Counted from the first letter of the stretch, positions 1-8,273 are shown. The stretch is DNA of 64,000 nt from CAZTHM01 sp041946825 (GCA_041946825.1 JBHGBD010000013.1:62001-126000), one strand, 5' to 3'. Numbers and translations are program-made. Notes: generated from the letters alone by a model not told the origin.

Positions 1-173
1 ACGCTATCCGCGAGCTCGGCAATTCTCCGCGCCCCTCCGGTTGTCAAAAGCTCGCCGGGCGCGAAGGATGGCGCGTGCGAGTCGGCAATTTCCGTGTCAT
101 CTTTGAGATTGATGACAAGTCCCGGACGGTGACGGTGCTCCATATCGGTCATCGCCGCGATGTTTATCGTTGA
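1..173 (+). CDS. RelE/ParE-family toxin, C-terminal part (5' end outside window)
   Basis: The reading frame is open from the first base and stops with TGA at 171-173, leaving about 56 residues. The visible part includes GWRVRVGNFRVIFEID and ends in HIGHRRDVYR. This is the usual C-terminal core of RelE/ParE mRNA interferases or gyrase poisons: a basic beta-hairpin (RVRVGNFRVIF) followed by a strand ending H-R-x-x-V-Y. Family knowledge suggests a toxin acting on ribosome-bound mRNA or gyrase. Its antitoxin is either upstream outside the window or lost: the only downstream candidate is an 18-codon ORF at 222-278. Confidence 0.8.
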   Translation, partial: AIRELGNSPRPSGCQKLAGREGWRVRVGNFRVIFEIDDKSRTVTVLHIGHRRDVYR

Positions 174-221
174 GTTGGCGTCGTCCCCGTCTCGGTCCCG
201 ACCCGCGAACACCAGGAGTGC

Positions 222-278
222 ATGAACAAGGCTAAGGCCGTGCTCAGGGCCTTCAAACTGGCGGAAAAGGGGCTGTAA
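222..278 (+). other. 18-codon ORF, possible antitoxin remnant
   Basis: A short ORF starts with ATG at 222 behind an AGGAG and encodes MNKAKAVLRAFKLAEKGL before a TAA. It sits where a RelE/HigB-type toxin gene is often followed by its antitoxin gene, but is far too short to be a complete antitoxin. It may be a truncated remnant, a leader peptide or chance. I do not assign a function. Confidence 0.2.
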
Positions 279-362
279 GAGAATTTCCGACTGCCCTAGC
301 AGGCGTCCTGCGCAAAGGTATCTTTCACGGGCTTTGCCCTGAATGTACAATGAGCGTCCTTC

Positions 363-941
363 ATGGCGCCCTCTGTTTATATCATCGCGGGCCCCAACGG
401 GGCCGGCAAGACCACGTTCGCACGAGAGTTCTTGCCCCGCTACGCCGCCTGCACGAACTTCGTGAATGCCGACCTGATCGCGCAAGGCGTCGCTCCGCTG
501 GCTCCCGAGTCTGCCGAAATTCGTGCTGGCCGATTGATGCTCGAGCAAATAAAGTTCTTTGCCGGGAAGGGGGTTGATTTTGGATTTGAGACGACTCTGG
601 CGGGAAGAGGGTATATCACTCTGATCCGGCGGCTTCGGCGCCAGGGGTATGCGATACATTTCTTCTATTTATGGGTGTCGAGTGTTCACCTGGCACTTTC
701 AAGAATCAAGGGGCGTGTCCGAAAGGGTGGGCATGATGTACCAGAACGCATAGTCCGGCGTCGTTATGATCGCTCCATCCGCAACTTCCTACAGCGATAT
801 CGGCAATTGGGCGATTCTTGGACTTTGTTCGACAATTCACTCGAGACACCAACTGAGATCGCTTGTGGGGAGGCAGTGGAGGTTCGTATAATGAGAGCGG
901 AATTGTATGACGATCTGTTGAAGCAACATCGGGCGAAATGA
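363..941 (+). CDS. Zeta-toxin-family P-loop kinase
   Basis: This 192-residue protein starts with a beta strand and Walker A (AGPNGAGKTTFAREFLP, residues 9-25). It then has the acidic NAD motif (NADLIAQG), the FETTLAG segment and basic helices with RxRVRKGGHDVPERIVRRRY. These are hallmarks of zeta-toxin-like proteins, which in characterised members phosphorylate UDP-N-acetylglucosamine; many chromosomal relatives have unknown targets. The start at 363 places Walker A where the family has it; the ribosome site is weak. The stop overlaps the next start by ATGA, so the two genes are translationally coupled. No classical epsilon antitoxin is visible. Confidence 0.85.
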   Translation: MAPSVYIIAGPNGAGKTTFAREFLPRYAACTNFVNADLIAQGVAPLAPESAEIRAGRLMLEQIKFFAGKGVDFGFETTLAGRGYITLIRRLRRQGYAIHFFYLWVSSVHLALSRIKGRVRKGGHDVPERIVRRRYDRSIRNFLQRYRQLGDSWTLFDNSLETPTEIACGEAVEVRIMRAELYDDLLKQHRAK

Positions 942-1135
942 AGAAAGTTACCAAGAAGATCCTCAAACTTCCCATATCAGTTCGGGCGAGGATGGCTCTC
1001 AAAGCGGCCGTCCGGAAAGCTATCGACGAGCATTTTCGTAACGGCCAGTCGATCTTCGTCTGGCGAGACGGCAAAGTCACGGAAGTATTCCCTCCAAAGC
1101 GGAGCGCCCGCACTACTCGCTTCCGCAACCGCTGA
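938..1135 (+). CDS. Small basic protein coupled to the zeta-like kinase
   Basis: This 65-residue, Lys/Arg-rich protein overlaps the kinase stop codon by four bases (ATGA at 938-941), a strong sign of coupled translation. It has an amphipathic helix (VRARMALKAAVRKAIDEHF) followed by a short beta-like stretch (QSIFVWRDGKVTEVFPP). I recognise no named family. The position after a zeta-like toxin suggests a partner or antitoxin. That is inference from context only. Confidence 0.6.
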   Translation: MKKVTKKILKLPISVRARMALKAAVRKAIDEHFRNGQSIFVWRDGKVTEVFPPKRSARTTRFRNR

Positions 1136-1211
1136 TTGCATTCATAATCCCCCGCGCTCTCCAAATCATGGCCGAATTTGTCCTTAAGGCACCCGACCTG
1201 GCGAGGAAGGG

Positions 1212-3857
1212 TCATCGCGTGCTGGCGGCGGACGACGGCAAGACCGTCAGCGTTGCGGGTTTGCTGGCCGCGTCGGGCGGGTTGCCGTTGGAAATCAGGC
1301 AGCGGAAAAGCGTGCCGTTGTCGGCGGGGTAGCGCGCCGGGGGAGTCTGGTAGAAGCTGCTGTTGGCGGCGGGAATTGTTTCCCAGGTTTTTCCCTTGTC
1401 GGTGCTTTTCTGCCACTGGTAGGTGATGAAGGCAACGCGGTTGAGGCGCACTGCGAATTCCGCCTGAGCGCCTTCCTCGACCGTAATGTTCTGGGGATTG
1501 TACGCGTCAATCTCCGGTGGCTTCGAGCTGGGAGTCGAGGCATAGACCTCCAGCTCGCGCACGCGCGGATATGTGCTGGCCGACCGACCGGCCTTCCCGA
1601 ACTTCCCCGTGATGCGCACACCGCGCAGGCTCGCCGCCGCAGGGAGCGTGAAAACATAGTCCTGCATGTTCGTGCGCGCATCGCCGAGATAAGCGGGCGA
1701 GAGGCTAACACCCGCGGCGTCGTTCCAGTTCGAACCTTCGCTTGTCACCTGCAATCGCAAGCCCGAGTTAAAGTATCCGCTGCCGCGATCCGTGATTGCG
1801 CCTTGTCGAAACACCACTTGGCGCACATTCCGCGCGGAAGGCCACACCACGCCCACGGAAACCTCGCGTGTCGTTTCGCGGTCTGCGGCTGCGTCAACGC
1901 TCGTCGCAAGGTCACCGTCGGAAAGCGCCGCGAGCGCGAACATTCCGGCGGCAGCCGTCTGCGGGTCTTCGGTCGTGAACGGCTTTGCTTCGGGAAGTTG
2001 CGCGAGGTTGGGGCGAATCACTTTGATCGTAATCTGCGCGGTGTTACTTTCTAATTCTCCGTCGCTGACACGGAAGCTTATCAGGTCTGTTCCAATAAAA
2101 TCCTCCGCGGGAGTGTAAGTCAGCTTCGGCGCTGTCCCGCCAAGTTTCCCCGCGTATGGGCCGGTGATTGAGTACGAAAGTTGCGCGCCCGTCGGCAGCC
2201 CATCGTCCGTGGCGGAGAGATTAATCTCAACCGAGGCGTTCTGGTCGAGGGTGATCATCTGGCTTTCAGCCCGCGGCGGGTGATTCGTCCTCGTTCCCGT
2301 GATTTCAATCGTTCCCGAACCATCGTGCCGGATGCGCAGCACGTTTGGAACGTCGCCGGGGGCATTGAAGGTGAATCCTTCCTGGCGATCGAGATCGGCA
2401 ACTTCCTTAACGTGAATGAGCCTCTTGCCTCCCGCTGTCACGGTCGTGGGTTCGAAGGCCAGGCGGAGCAGTTCGCGCGCGGCTTTGTCGAAGGTCTCGT
2501 AAACTACAGAATCCGGCGAGTAGCGAATCGTCTTCACCACCGAACTCGAACGCAGCAGGTGATTCTGATGGCGCGGCGCGAGCTCGGGCGCCGAAGCCAT
2601 GGCGCGCAGATAGTGGCGCACGTAATCGCCGTAGCCGTCGGTCAGCCAGACCATATCGTAGGGATAGCGGTTCCGGCCATCCTCGCCCACCATGTAGGTC
2701 GCCCAGTTGAGCGCGCGGATGGCTTCGGCCTTGAGCGCCGTGTCGCCCGTCTTCTCGGCGTAGAGCAATTCGACCGAAGCGTGCCGAGACGTGTGGCTGT
2801 TGCCCGGGACGGGATAAACGGTCTGCTCCTTCGTCGGCCGCACACCGTATTTGAGCCAGCCGTCGTGCCAGAACATGGCGCGAGTCCAATTCAGAATCGC
2901 CAGCGAATCGGCGCGCCAGTTCGCGTCCCACTCCGGGTGCTCGAGGATATACATCGCCATCGTGTCGGCATTGATTTCGGTGTCGGACCACTCCCCTATG
3001 TCTTCGAAGAACGGGCCCCACTTCTGAATCCTGATGGGGTACTTCTTGAGCCAGGCGGAAAGCGTCTGCTTTGCATTCGCGTAGTCCGCGACGTTGCCGG
3101 TGTTCAATGCGACCAAATCGTCAAACAGGCGCAGCGCGCCCGTATAGTTGGACGTGTAGGAAAATTTCACCTCGCCGGTTTCGGCGTTCACGCGATACGG
3201 CCACGGCGGACGGTCCGCATCCCCCGGAGTGATTCTCTTCGCGAGCGTGTCCGCCACGGCGGTTGCGACCCGCAGATAACGCGCCTCGCCGGTAATTTTA
3301 TAAAGCACGACAAGTTCGGCGGCGAACGACGCCGCCTTGTCGGGTTGCAAGACGCCTTTGCCGGCGCGCATGTCGCCGTCGTAAACGCCGGAGTGCAGTT
3401 CCATGTTGTAGGGATAGAAAAGATTCGGCCAGACGGCCGTGGGCTTCGAGAGTCCGTGGTCGATGTAGTAGTCGGCGATGTAGCGCATGTTCTCGACCAC
3501 CGACGCGTCGCTGGTATAAGCGTAGAGCAGGTTCCACGACGAAAGTGCCATGGCGAGCTGGTCGCCGCCCAGGGCGCGCTCGTCTTCGCCGGGATCGTTC
3601 CAGACCTGGTGCTGCATGTAATACTTCACGCCGTTGGGGCAGGACTTCATGTTTTTCCAGAAATCCCAGACCTTGAGGACGATGTGGTGGTACGCCTCGC
3701 CCGGATCGGGCGAATACCATGGAAGGATTTTGCCCTCGGCGTCGGTCTTGATTTGATGATAGCCGAGCTGCTCTTGCGGCGCGGAGAATCCCAAAACGCC
3801 AAACAAGGCCGCGACGATTCCCGCCTGGATAATGGGCTTGCTCTGAATAATGGCCAT
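1212..3857 (-). CDS. Large secreted alpha/alpha-barrel protein with Ig-like and discoidin-like domains
   Basis: Translation most likely starts at the ATG at 3857, behind GGGAGAG, giving 881 residues; an in-frame upstream start at 3914 has no good ribosome site. The N-terminus is a signal peptide (about 1-26). Residues about 30-480 are helical, rich in Trp/Tyr and GxxxA motifs (ALGGDQLAMALSSWNLLYAY, RHYLRAMASAPEL), like six-hairpin glycosidases or polysaccharide lyases. A cadherin-type Ig domain follows (NHPPRAESQMITLDQ ... ISFRVSDGELESNTA), then a galactose-binding/F5-8C-like region and a C-terminal Ig domain (YQWQKSTDKGKTWETIP). It is probably exported and binds or degrades polysaccharide. 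The substrate is unknown. Confidence 0.75.
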   Translation of the reverse strand: MAIIQSKPIIQAGIVAALFGVLGFSAPQEQLGYHQIKTDAEGKILPWYSPDPGEAYHHIVLKVWDFWKNMKSCPNGVKYYMQHQVWNDPGEDERALGGDQLAMALSSWNLLYAYTSDASVVENMRYIADYYIDHGLSKPTAVWPNLFYPYNMELHSGVYDGDMRAGKGVLQPDKAASFAAELVVLYKITGEARYLRVATAVADTLAKRITPGDADRPPWPYRVNAETGEVKFSYTSNYTGALRLFDDLVALNTGNVADYANAKQTLSAWLKKYPIRIQKWGPFFEDIGEWSDTEINADTMAMYILEHPEWDANWRADSLAILNWTRAMFWHDGWLKYGVRPTKEQTVYPVPGNSHTSRHASVELLYAEKTGDTALKAEAIRALNWATYMVGEDGRNRYPYDMVWLTDGYGDYVRHYLRAMASAPELAPRHQNHLLRSSSVVKTIRYSPDSVVYETFDKAARELLRLAFEPTTVTAGGKRLIHVKEVADLDRQEGFTFNAPGDVPNVLRIRHDGSGTIEITGTRTNHPPRAESQMITLDQNASVEINLSATDDGLPTGAQLSYSITGPYAGKLGGTAPKLTYTPAEDFIGTDLISFRVSDGELESNTAQITIKVIRPNLAQLPEAKPFTTEDPQTAAAGMFALAALSDGDLATSVDAAADRETTREVSVGVVWPSARNVRQVVFRQGAITDRGSGYFNSGLRLQVTSEGSNWNDAAGVSLSPAYLGDARTNMQDYVFTLPAAASLRGVRITGKFGKAGRSASTYPRVRELEVYASTPSSKPPEIDAYNPQNITVEEGAQAEFAVRLNRVAFITYQWQKSTDKGKTWETIPAANSSFYQTPPARYPADNGTLFRCLISNGNPPDAASKPATLTVLPSSAASTR

Positions 3858-3921
3858 AGTCCGCTCTCCCTGCCGCCGACGTCGATACGCTTTCGCGACG
3901 AGAGTATAGACCAAACAATCC

Positions 3922-4034
3922 TGTCATTCCGAGCGCAGCCCGCCAACGCCGGACAAGCGAGGAATCTTGCTCTGAGAGCGATGCGAGATTCCTCGTCGCC
4001 CCGATAAACTGCATCGTGGCCCCTCGGAATGACA
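3922..4034. repeat. Dispersed palindromic intergenic repeat
   Basis: The outer arms TGTCATTCCGAG (3922-3933) and CTCGGAATGACA (4023-4034) are perfect 12-bp reverse complements. Inner arms GAGGAATCT and AGATTCCTC also pair. A related element with arms TGTCATCCTGAG and CTCAGAATGACA lies at 20836-20945. Such elements are scattered between genes in many acidobacterial genomes and can form long hairpins in RNA. Confidence 0.75.
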
Positions 4035-4061
4035 TAATTGCACGATGATTTCGCCGGGCTG

Positions 4062-4649
4062 TCAGCGAGCGCCGAGCTTGGCTTCCAGTCGCGCCTTAAC
4101 GTCCGGCCACTCGGAGTCAGTGATGCTGTAATAGACCGAATGGCGGACCCTGCCGTTGGGCATAATCATGTGGTTGCGGAAGATGCCTTCTTCCTTCGCG
4201 CCGAGGCGGAGAATCGCGGCGCGCGACCGCTCGTTGAGCGAATCGGTTTTGAATTCCACCCGGATACATTTCCATGTCTCAAACGCATGACGGAGCATCA
4301 GGTATTTCGCTTCGGTGTTGACGGCGGTGCGCTGCCACGCGGGAGCGATCCACGTCCAACCGATTTCGGTGCGCCGGTGCGCGCGATCAAAGTTGAAGAA
4401 ACGCGTGCTGCCCACCGGCTTTCCGGAGACTTTCTCGACAGTGGCGAAAGGCAGAGCAGCGCCTTCGGACTGAGCTTTTATCGCAACTTCGATAAAAGCG
4501 TGCATGTCATCGGGCGTTGAAATCAGTTGCGGCATCCAGCGCCAGATTTCCGCTTCGAGTCCGACTTCGCACAAGCCTGCGTGATGCGCGGGCGAAAGCG
4601 GCTCAAGTCGGACGAAGCTCCCTTCAAGCATTACAGGTTCAATCTTCAT
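4062..4649 (-). CDS. GNAT-family N-acetyltransferase (RimJ/RimL type)
   Basis: The protein has 195 residues. The opening (LEGSFVRLEPLSPAHHAGL), the central GSTRFFNFDRAHRRTEIGWTWIAPAWQRT and the ending (SLNERSRAAILRLGAKEEGIFRNHMIMPNGRVRHSVYYSI) match the RimJ/RimL-like branch of acetyl-CoA-dependent N-acetyltransferases. The usual Q/R-x-x-G-x-A acetyl-CoA loop is replaced by WQRTAVNTEAK, which is common in this branch. The acceptor could be a protein N-terminus, an amino group on a metabolite or an antibiotic. Nothing in the context decides. Confidence 0.85.
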   Translation of the reverse strand: MKIEPVMLEGSFVRLEPLSPAHHAGLCEVGLEAEIWRWMPQLISTPDDMHAFIEVAIKAQSEGAALPFATVEKVSGKPVGSTRFFNFDRAHRRTEIGWTWIAPAWQRTAVNTEAKYLMLRHAFETWKCIRVEFKTDSLNERSRAAILRLGAKEEGIFRNHMIMPNGRVRHSVYYSITDSEWPDVKARLEAKLGAR

Positions 4650-4744
4650 TTACACACTTTTGCCTTCTTCCCTTTTACTTTTGATTTGGGTTTTGCCGAA
4701 GTCTGTCGCGCCGATCCCGCTCAGAGCGGGGCCGGCATGTCGCC

Positions 4745-5695
4745 TCAAGCCGCGAGTTCTTCCCAAAGCGCCCGATAGTAGCGCATAAATCGAATCGGTT
4801 CGCTGCTTTCCGGCACTTCCGCGAGCGTGTAGCGATTGTAGCCGGCGGCGCGCATCAAGCCGAAGAGCTCGCGGTAGGGATACGGCTGGGCATAACTTGG
4901 GAAACCCGGGAGCGCTTTTTCCGGCACGGCCGAGGCCGTCGCGCCCCAGGGCGCAGGCGAGCGCCACAACTCGTTGATGTGGGAATTCCGCAGCCAGGGT
5001 TTGAGCAAGTCGAAGTATTCCTTAACGGAGCCGTTCACGATATCGGTGTCATTGGAGTTCCAGCAGATGCCGACGGCGGGATGGTTGCACACATCCATGA
5101 TACGCCGAATGTTGGGCGGAAACTCCGTCTCCGAGCCGTGGACTTCGACCCAGATTTCGACGCCCTGATCGCGCGCCGCGTCGCCGCATTTCTGTAAAGC
5201 CTTCCCGATCTGCTCGAGCGTCGCTTCATGCGGGACGCCTTTGACGAACCCGTTCGGCCGCACCTTCACCCCCAGGCAGCCGAGGTCATGGGCGAGCTCG
5301 CACCAGCGGCGGGTCTCTTCGATATTCTTTGCGACAATCGCCTGGTCGGCGTAGTGATATTCGCAGGTCGAGCCGAGGCTGAGCAGGCGCACGCGCGAGC
5401 CCTCGAAGCGTTTGCGCACTTCCGCGCGCTTGTCCTTGGGAAGCGACAGCTCGACGCCGTGCTTGTGCGTGGTGCGCAGCTCGACGGCCTCGAAGCCAGT
5501 CGTCTCGCAGTTCTTGATAATCGTCTCGATGTCCCAGTTTTTTCCCAACTCGTAGGTCACCATTCCCAGCTTGAAAGCCGGGACTGAGCCAGAAGCTGCC
5601 GGCTGTGCGGAGGTTTTGATTTCCGTCCTTCCCAACGTGCCAAGCCCCGCCAGTGCCAGAAAACTCTTCTTGAGAAATGCTCGCCGCTCTCCCAC
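4745..5695 (-). CDS. Exported sugar phosphate isomerase/epimerase-like TIM-barrel protein
   Basis: This 316-residue protein starts with a twin-arginine-like export signal (MGERRAFLKKSFLALAGLGTLG), then a xylose-isomerase-like TIM barrel (AP endonuclease 2 superfamily). Supporting stretches are FKLGMVTYELGKNWDIETIIKNCE, GFEAVELRTTHKHGVELS, GVEIWVEVHGSETEFPPNI, VGICWNSNDTDIV and NSHINELW. The His, Glu and Asp residues at strand ends fit metal binding. It is divergent from the WbsX-like gene at 5791, with a 95-bp shared upstream region, so both may handle extracytoplasmic carbohydrate. The substrate is unknown. Confidence 0.85.
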   Translation of the reverse strand: MGERRAFLKKSFLALAGLGTLGRTEIKTSAQPAASGSVPAFKLGMVTYELGKNWDIETIIKNCETTGFEAVELRTTHKHGVELSLPKDKRAEVRKRFEGSRVRLLSLGSTCEYHYADQAIVAKNIEETRRWCELAHDLGCLGVKVRPNGFVKGVPHEATLEQIGKALQKCGDAARDQGVEIWVEVHGSETEFPPNIRRIMDVCNHPAVGICWNSNDTDIVNGSVKEYFDLLKPWLRNSHINELWRSPAPWGATASAVPEKALPGFPSYAQPYPYRELFGLMRAAGYNRYTLAEVPESSEPIRFMRYYRALWEELAA

Positions 5696-5790
5696 AATTC
5701 ACCTCCGGAATTTTGAACGATAAGACTGCCGTCAGCCAAAGCGAGTATTCTAGGGCATCTTGGTCGAATATCAAGCAGTGGAGGTGCACC

Positions 5791-7068
5791 ATGCGACGCC
5801 GTCGATTTTTTCAGACCCTGGCCGGTTCGTCGGCCTTACTGCCGATGATCTCGGAGGCTGCAATTGCGCAAGCTGGCGGCGACCATGCCGCCGCCGAAAA
5901 TTCCTCGAACATCCCCGCCGTCATTCCCGGCGATCTCGAAGCCTACTTTACGGAAGAGAAGTTGCGCCAAGCCATCGACACGACGGCGCCGCTGGACGGA
6001 ATCAAGTTCGAGGTGGTGGCCTACAACTTCCCGAGCTGGCATCCCAGCCCGTACATGGAGAAGATTTTTGGCAAGGGCTGGACGGAATTCGAAACGCTCA
6101 AGAACTCGCGGCCGCTTTATCCCGGCCATCTTTTTCCCAAGTACCCACTCTGGGGCTATTTCAACGAGGCCGAGCCCGAGTGGGCGGAGCGCGAAATCGA
6201 GACGGCGGCGGAGTTCGGCATCGACGCGTGGATGATCGATTGGTACTGGCACAGCGGGACGATGTTCTATCACGAGCAACTCGAGAACGGCTTCCTCAAA
6301 GCGCGCAACCGCTCGAAGCTGAAATTCGCGCTGATGTGGGCTAACCATCACTGGAAGAACGTCTATCCCGCACGCTCGCCGCGTGAGGCGGCGACGATCT
6401 TGCCGCAACTTCATAGCGAGGCCGACGCGCTCGCGGCGATCGATTACTGCATCGAGCACTACTTCCACGAGCCGAATTACTGGCGCATCGGCGGCCTTCC
6501 GGTTTTCGCCATCTTCGACGTCAACCTGATGCTCGAAACGTTTACGCCCGCGCAGTTGAAGGCGACGCTTGACAAGATGCGCGAACGCGCGGCGCGCGCC
6601 GGCCTGGGCGGTCTGCACTTCCAGGCCAGCCACGTCTATGGCGGTCACGAGGGCGAGCTCAAAGCGCTGGGCTTTGACAGCGCGACGATGTATCACACCT
6701 TCGGATGGACCTACGGCGAGAAGCCACCGGGCGGCCGCACGCCCTACGGAACCGCGGCGTTGGGTAGCATCGAGGCTTGGCGCAGGACGGCGGCGAAGGT
6801 CAACGTCCCGTTCTTTCCCGATTGCCCCGTGGGATGGGACGACAGCCCGCGCTTCGGGCCGAGCGCGCACATGGTCACCGAGCGCACGCCCGATCAGTAC
6901 GAGCGCCTCCTGCGCGCGGCGAAGTACTTCTGCGCGGAGAGCTCGGCGAAACCTAAGATCATTTTTCTGTCAGCGTGGAATGAGTGGACCGAAGACCACG
7001 TCCTGCTGCCGGACAGCGTTTTCGGCTACAGCTACCTGGAAGCTGTCCGGCGGGCGTTTCGGGGGTAA
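5791..7068 (+). CDS. WbsX/GH99-like glycoside hydrolase, exported
   Basis: The ATG at 5791 sits behind GGAGGTG (5780-5786), so I prefer it to the in-frame ATG at 5677, which overlaps the divergent gene. The 425-residue product begins with an RR-type signal (MRRRRFFQTLAGSSALLPM). The body has strand-loop features of glycosyltransferase WbsX/GH99-like proteins: VVAYNFPSWHPSPYMEKIFG, GWTEFETLKNSRPLYPGH, AAEFGIDAWMIDWYWHSG, and near the end IIFLSAWNEWTEDHVLLPD. Family members are endo-mannosidases or related enzymes on polysaccharide. The probable catalytic acids are in the FGIDAWMIDWYW and WNEWTE segments. Confidence 0.85.
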   Translation: MRRRRFFQTLAGSSALLPMISEAAIAQAGGDHAAAENSSNIPAVIPGDLEAYFTEEKLRQAIDTTAPLDGIKFEVVAYNFPSWHPSPYMEKIFGKGWTEFETLKNSRPLYPGHLFPKYPLWGYFNEAEPEWAEREIETAAEFGIDAWMIDWYWHSGTMFYHEQLENGFLKARNRSKLKFALMWANHHWKNVYPARSPREAATILPQLHSEADALAAIDYCIEHYFHEPNYWRIGGLPVFAIFDVNLMLETFTPAQLKATLDKMRERAARAGLGGLHFQASHVYGGHEGELKALGFDSATMYHTFGWTYGEKPPGGRTPYGTAALGSIEAWRRTAAKVNVPFFPDCPVGWDDSPRFGPSAHMVTERTPDQYERLLRAAKYFCAESSAKPKIIFLSAWNEWTEDHVLLPDSVFGYSYLEAVRRAFRG

Positions 7069-7069
7069 G

Positions 7070-7231
7070 CTAGCGGACCGGGCGGGCGGCTGCAGGCGCG
7101 GGAGCGGCGGCGACGGGCGTGGCCTTGACTTTGGCGGCTCGCGATTTCTGGTAGATGGGGCCAAACAGCCCGATCGCAATCATCAAGAGCGAAATCACGA
7201 AAAGCAGGTCGATCACTCCAAACTTCTTCAT
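7070..7231 (-). CDS. 53-residue single-pass membrane protein
   Basis: A short ORF on the minus strand begins with ATG at 7231, preceded by a near-consensus AGGAGG and an 8-nt spacer. It ends with TAG just downstream of the WbsX-like stop codon, so the two genes converge with one base between them. The product starts MKKFGVIDLLFVISLLMIAI, a single hydrophobic segment, and continues GLFGPIYQKSRAAK into an Ala/Pro-rich tail. It resembles small inner-membrane accessory peptides. No family is recognised; the ribosome site and membrane segment are the evidence that it is real. Confidence 0.65.
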   Translation of the reverse strand: MKKFGVIDLLFVISLLMIAIGLFGPIYQKSRAAKVKATPVAAAPAPAAARPVR

Positions 7232-7448
7232 GGTAGTTCCTCCGTCACATCCTGGATGTTAGAGGCACGGCGAATGCCAAAGATCCACGAGCAGGGGCGC
7301 CGCGCCCAACCTCCTTATCGGTTGATTCCAAGGGAGATATGAGAGCGGCTTTGGCCCTTGGCGCGACGGAGGTCCCCCACGAACCCGGATTGACAGTTTC
7401 TGGCAATCGGCCGTTGACGCTCTGCTGCTAGCTCAAAAGTACTGGGTT

Positions 7449-7527
7449 GCCTGGCAGCGGCGAGTTTACCTCGCCACGTGGCGGTTGGGTCGCCTGGCAA
7501 CGGCGAGTTTACCTCGCTGCGTGGCGG
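7449..7527. repeat. Two-copy tandem repeat, 43-bp period
   Basis: The copies at 7449-7484 and 7492-7527 differ at only a few positions (GCAGCGG versus GCAACGG, CGCCACG versus CGCTGCG). Each contains an inverted repeat GGCGAG/CTCGCC with a TTTAC loop; the second copy's right arm ends in T. This looks like a dispersed intergenic repeat, duplicated just upstream of trpG. Confidence 0.75.
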
Positions 7528-7546
7528 CGTAAAGCCGCCTCTACTG

Positions 7547-7552
7547 TATAAT
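7547..7552 (+). promoter_or_regulatory. Candidate -10 box for trpG/pabA
   Basis: A perfect TATAAT overlaps the first in-frame ATG (7551) of the glutamine amidotransferase ORF. Transcription from it would begin near 7559, after that ATG, which favours GTG at 7578 as the start codon. No convincing -35 box is present 17 bp upstream. Confidence 0.4.
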
Positions 7553-7577
7553 GGACGCTCCGAAACAGCAGGGAAAC

Positions 7578-8141
7578 GTGATCCTGGTCATCGACAACTA
7601 CGATTCGTTTACTTACAACCTTGTCCAGTACCTGGGCGAGCTGGGCGCCGAGCTCGAAGTGCGCCGCAACGACCAGACCACCGTCGCGGAGATTGAAATG
7701 TTGGCGCCGGAGCGCATCGTCATTTCGCCGGGGCCAAAGACGCCAAGCGAGGCGGGGATTTGTCTGGATGTCATCAAGGCCTTTGCAGGCCGCACGCCGC
7801 TTCTGGGCGTTTGCCTCGGCCACCAGGCGATCGGCCAGGCGTTCGGCGGGAAAGTAATTCGCGCGCCCGAAATCATGCACGGGAAGACCAGCGAGATCCA
7901 TCACGATGGGAAAACGGTGTTCTCGGGGCTGCCCAATCCTTTTCCCGCGACGCGCTATCACTCGCTGATTGTGGAGCGCTCGACGCTGCCCAAATGCCTC
8001 GAGATTTCGGCTTTTACTGCCGAAGGTCTCATCATGGGTTTGCGCCACAAAAAGATGAAAGTCGAGGGCGTGCAGTTTCACCCCGAGTCCGTGCTGACCG
8101 ACGCGGGGAAACAGTTGCTGGCGAATTTCCTGAGGCTGTAG
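7578..8141 (+). CDS. trpG: Anthranilate/aminodeoxychorismate synthase glutamine amidotransferase subunit
   Basis: This is a class I glutamine amidotransferase that supplies ammonia from glutamine to TrpE or PabB, for tryptophan or folate synthesis. The family normally begins M-I-L-x-I-D-N-Y-D-S-F-T-Y-N, which aligns with GTG at 7578 (VILVIDNYDSFTYNLVQYLG). The ORF also runs back to ATG 7551, but a TATAAT overlaps that codon. The catalytic Cys is in LLGVCLGHQAIGQAFGG, and the His-Glu pair in VEGVQFHPESVL. The length of 187 residues is typical. No trpE or pabB is adjacent and trpD is 28 kb away, so trpG versus pabA cannot be decided; the protein may serve both. Confidence 0.92.
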   Translation: MILVIDNYDSFTYNLVQYLGELGAELEVRRNDQTTVAEIEMLAPERIVISPGPKTPSEAGICLDVIKAFAGRTPLLGVCLGHQAIGQAFGGKVIRAPEIMHGKTSEIHHDGKTVFSGLPNPFPATRYHSLIVERSTLPKCLEISAFTAEGLIMGLRHKKMKVEGVQFHPESVLTDAGKQLLANFLRL

Positions 8142-8165
8142 GATAACGACGGAAGAGAGCCCTCT

Positions 8166-8273
8166 CACCGCCAAGACGCAGAGAGCGCAGAGAATTCGCT
8201 GAGACTGAAGAGAATCGTAATTGGTTCCTCGGCGTCCCTGCTCTCGCTCAGCGACCTCTGCGTCTCAGCGGTG
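8166..8273. repeat. Inverted intergenic repeat with GACGCAGAG arms
   Basis: The left arm at 8166-8183 reads CACCGCCAAGACGCAGAG and the right arm at 8256-8273 reads CTCTGCGTCTCAGCGGTG. They are reverse complements except for the CAA/TCA central bases. The intervening 72 bp contains no gene. It is another family of intergenic palindromic element. Confidence 0.75.

Larger units (their letters stand above)
7232..7577. other. Intergenic region with tandem palindromic repeat
   Basis: No gene is supported here. The right half carries two copies of a roughly 36-bp unit (7449-7484 and 7492-7527, period 43), each starting GCCTGGCARCGG and containing GGCGAG-TTTAC-CTCGC(C/T), a small palindrome. A further GTGGCGGCGTAAAGCCGCC palindrome follows. 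The -10-like TATAAT at 7547-7552 is described with the next gene. Confidence 0.7.

Noticed and set aside
2181..4007. 608-codon open frame on the plus strand
   Set aside because: It is the antisense shadow of the secreted protein gene at 1212-3857, which has clear domains and a ribosome site.
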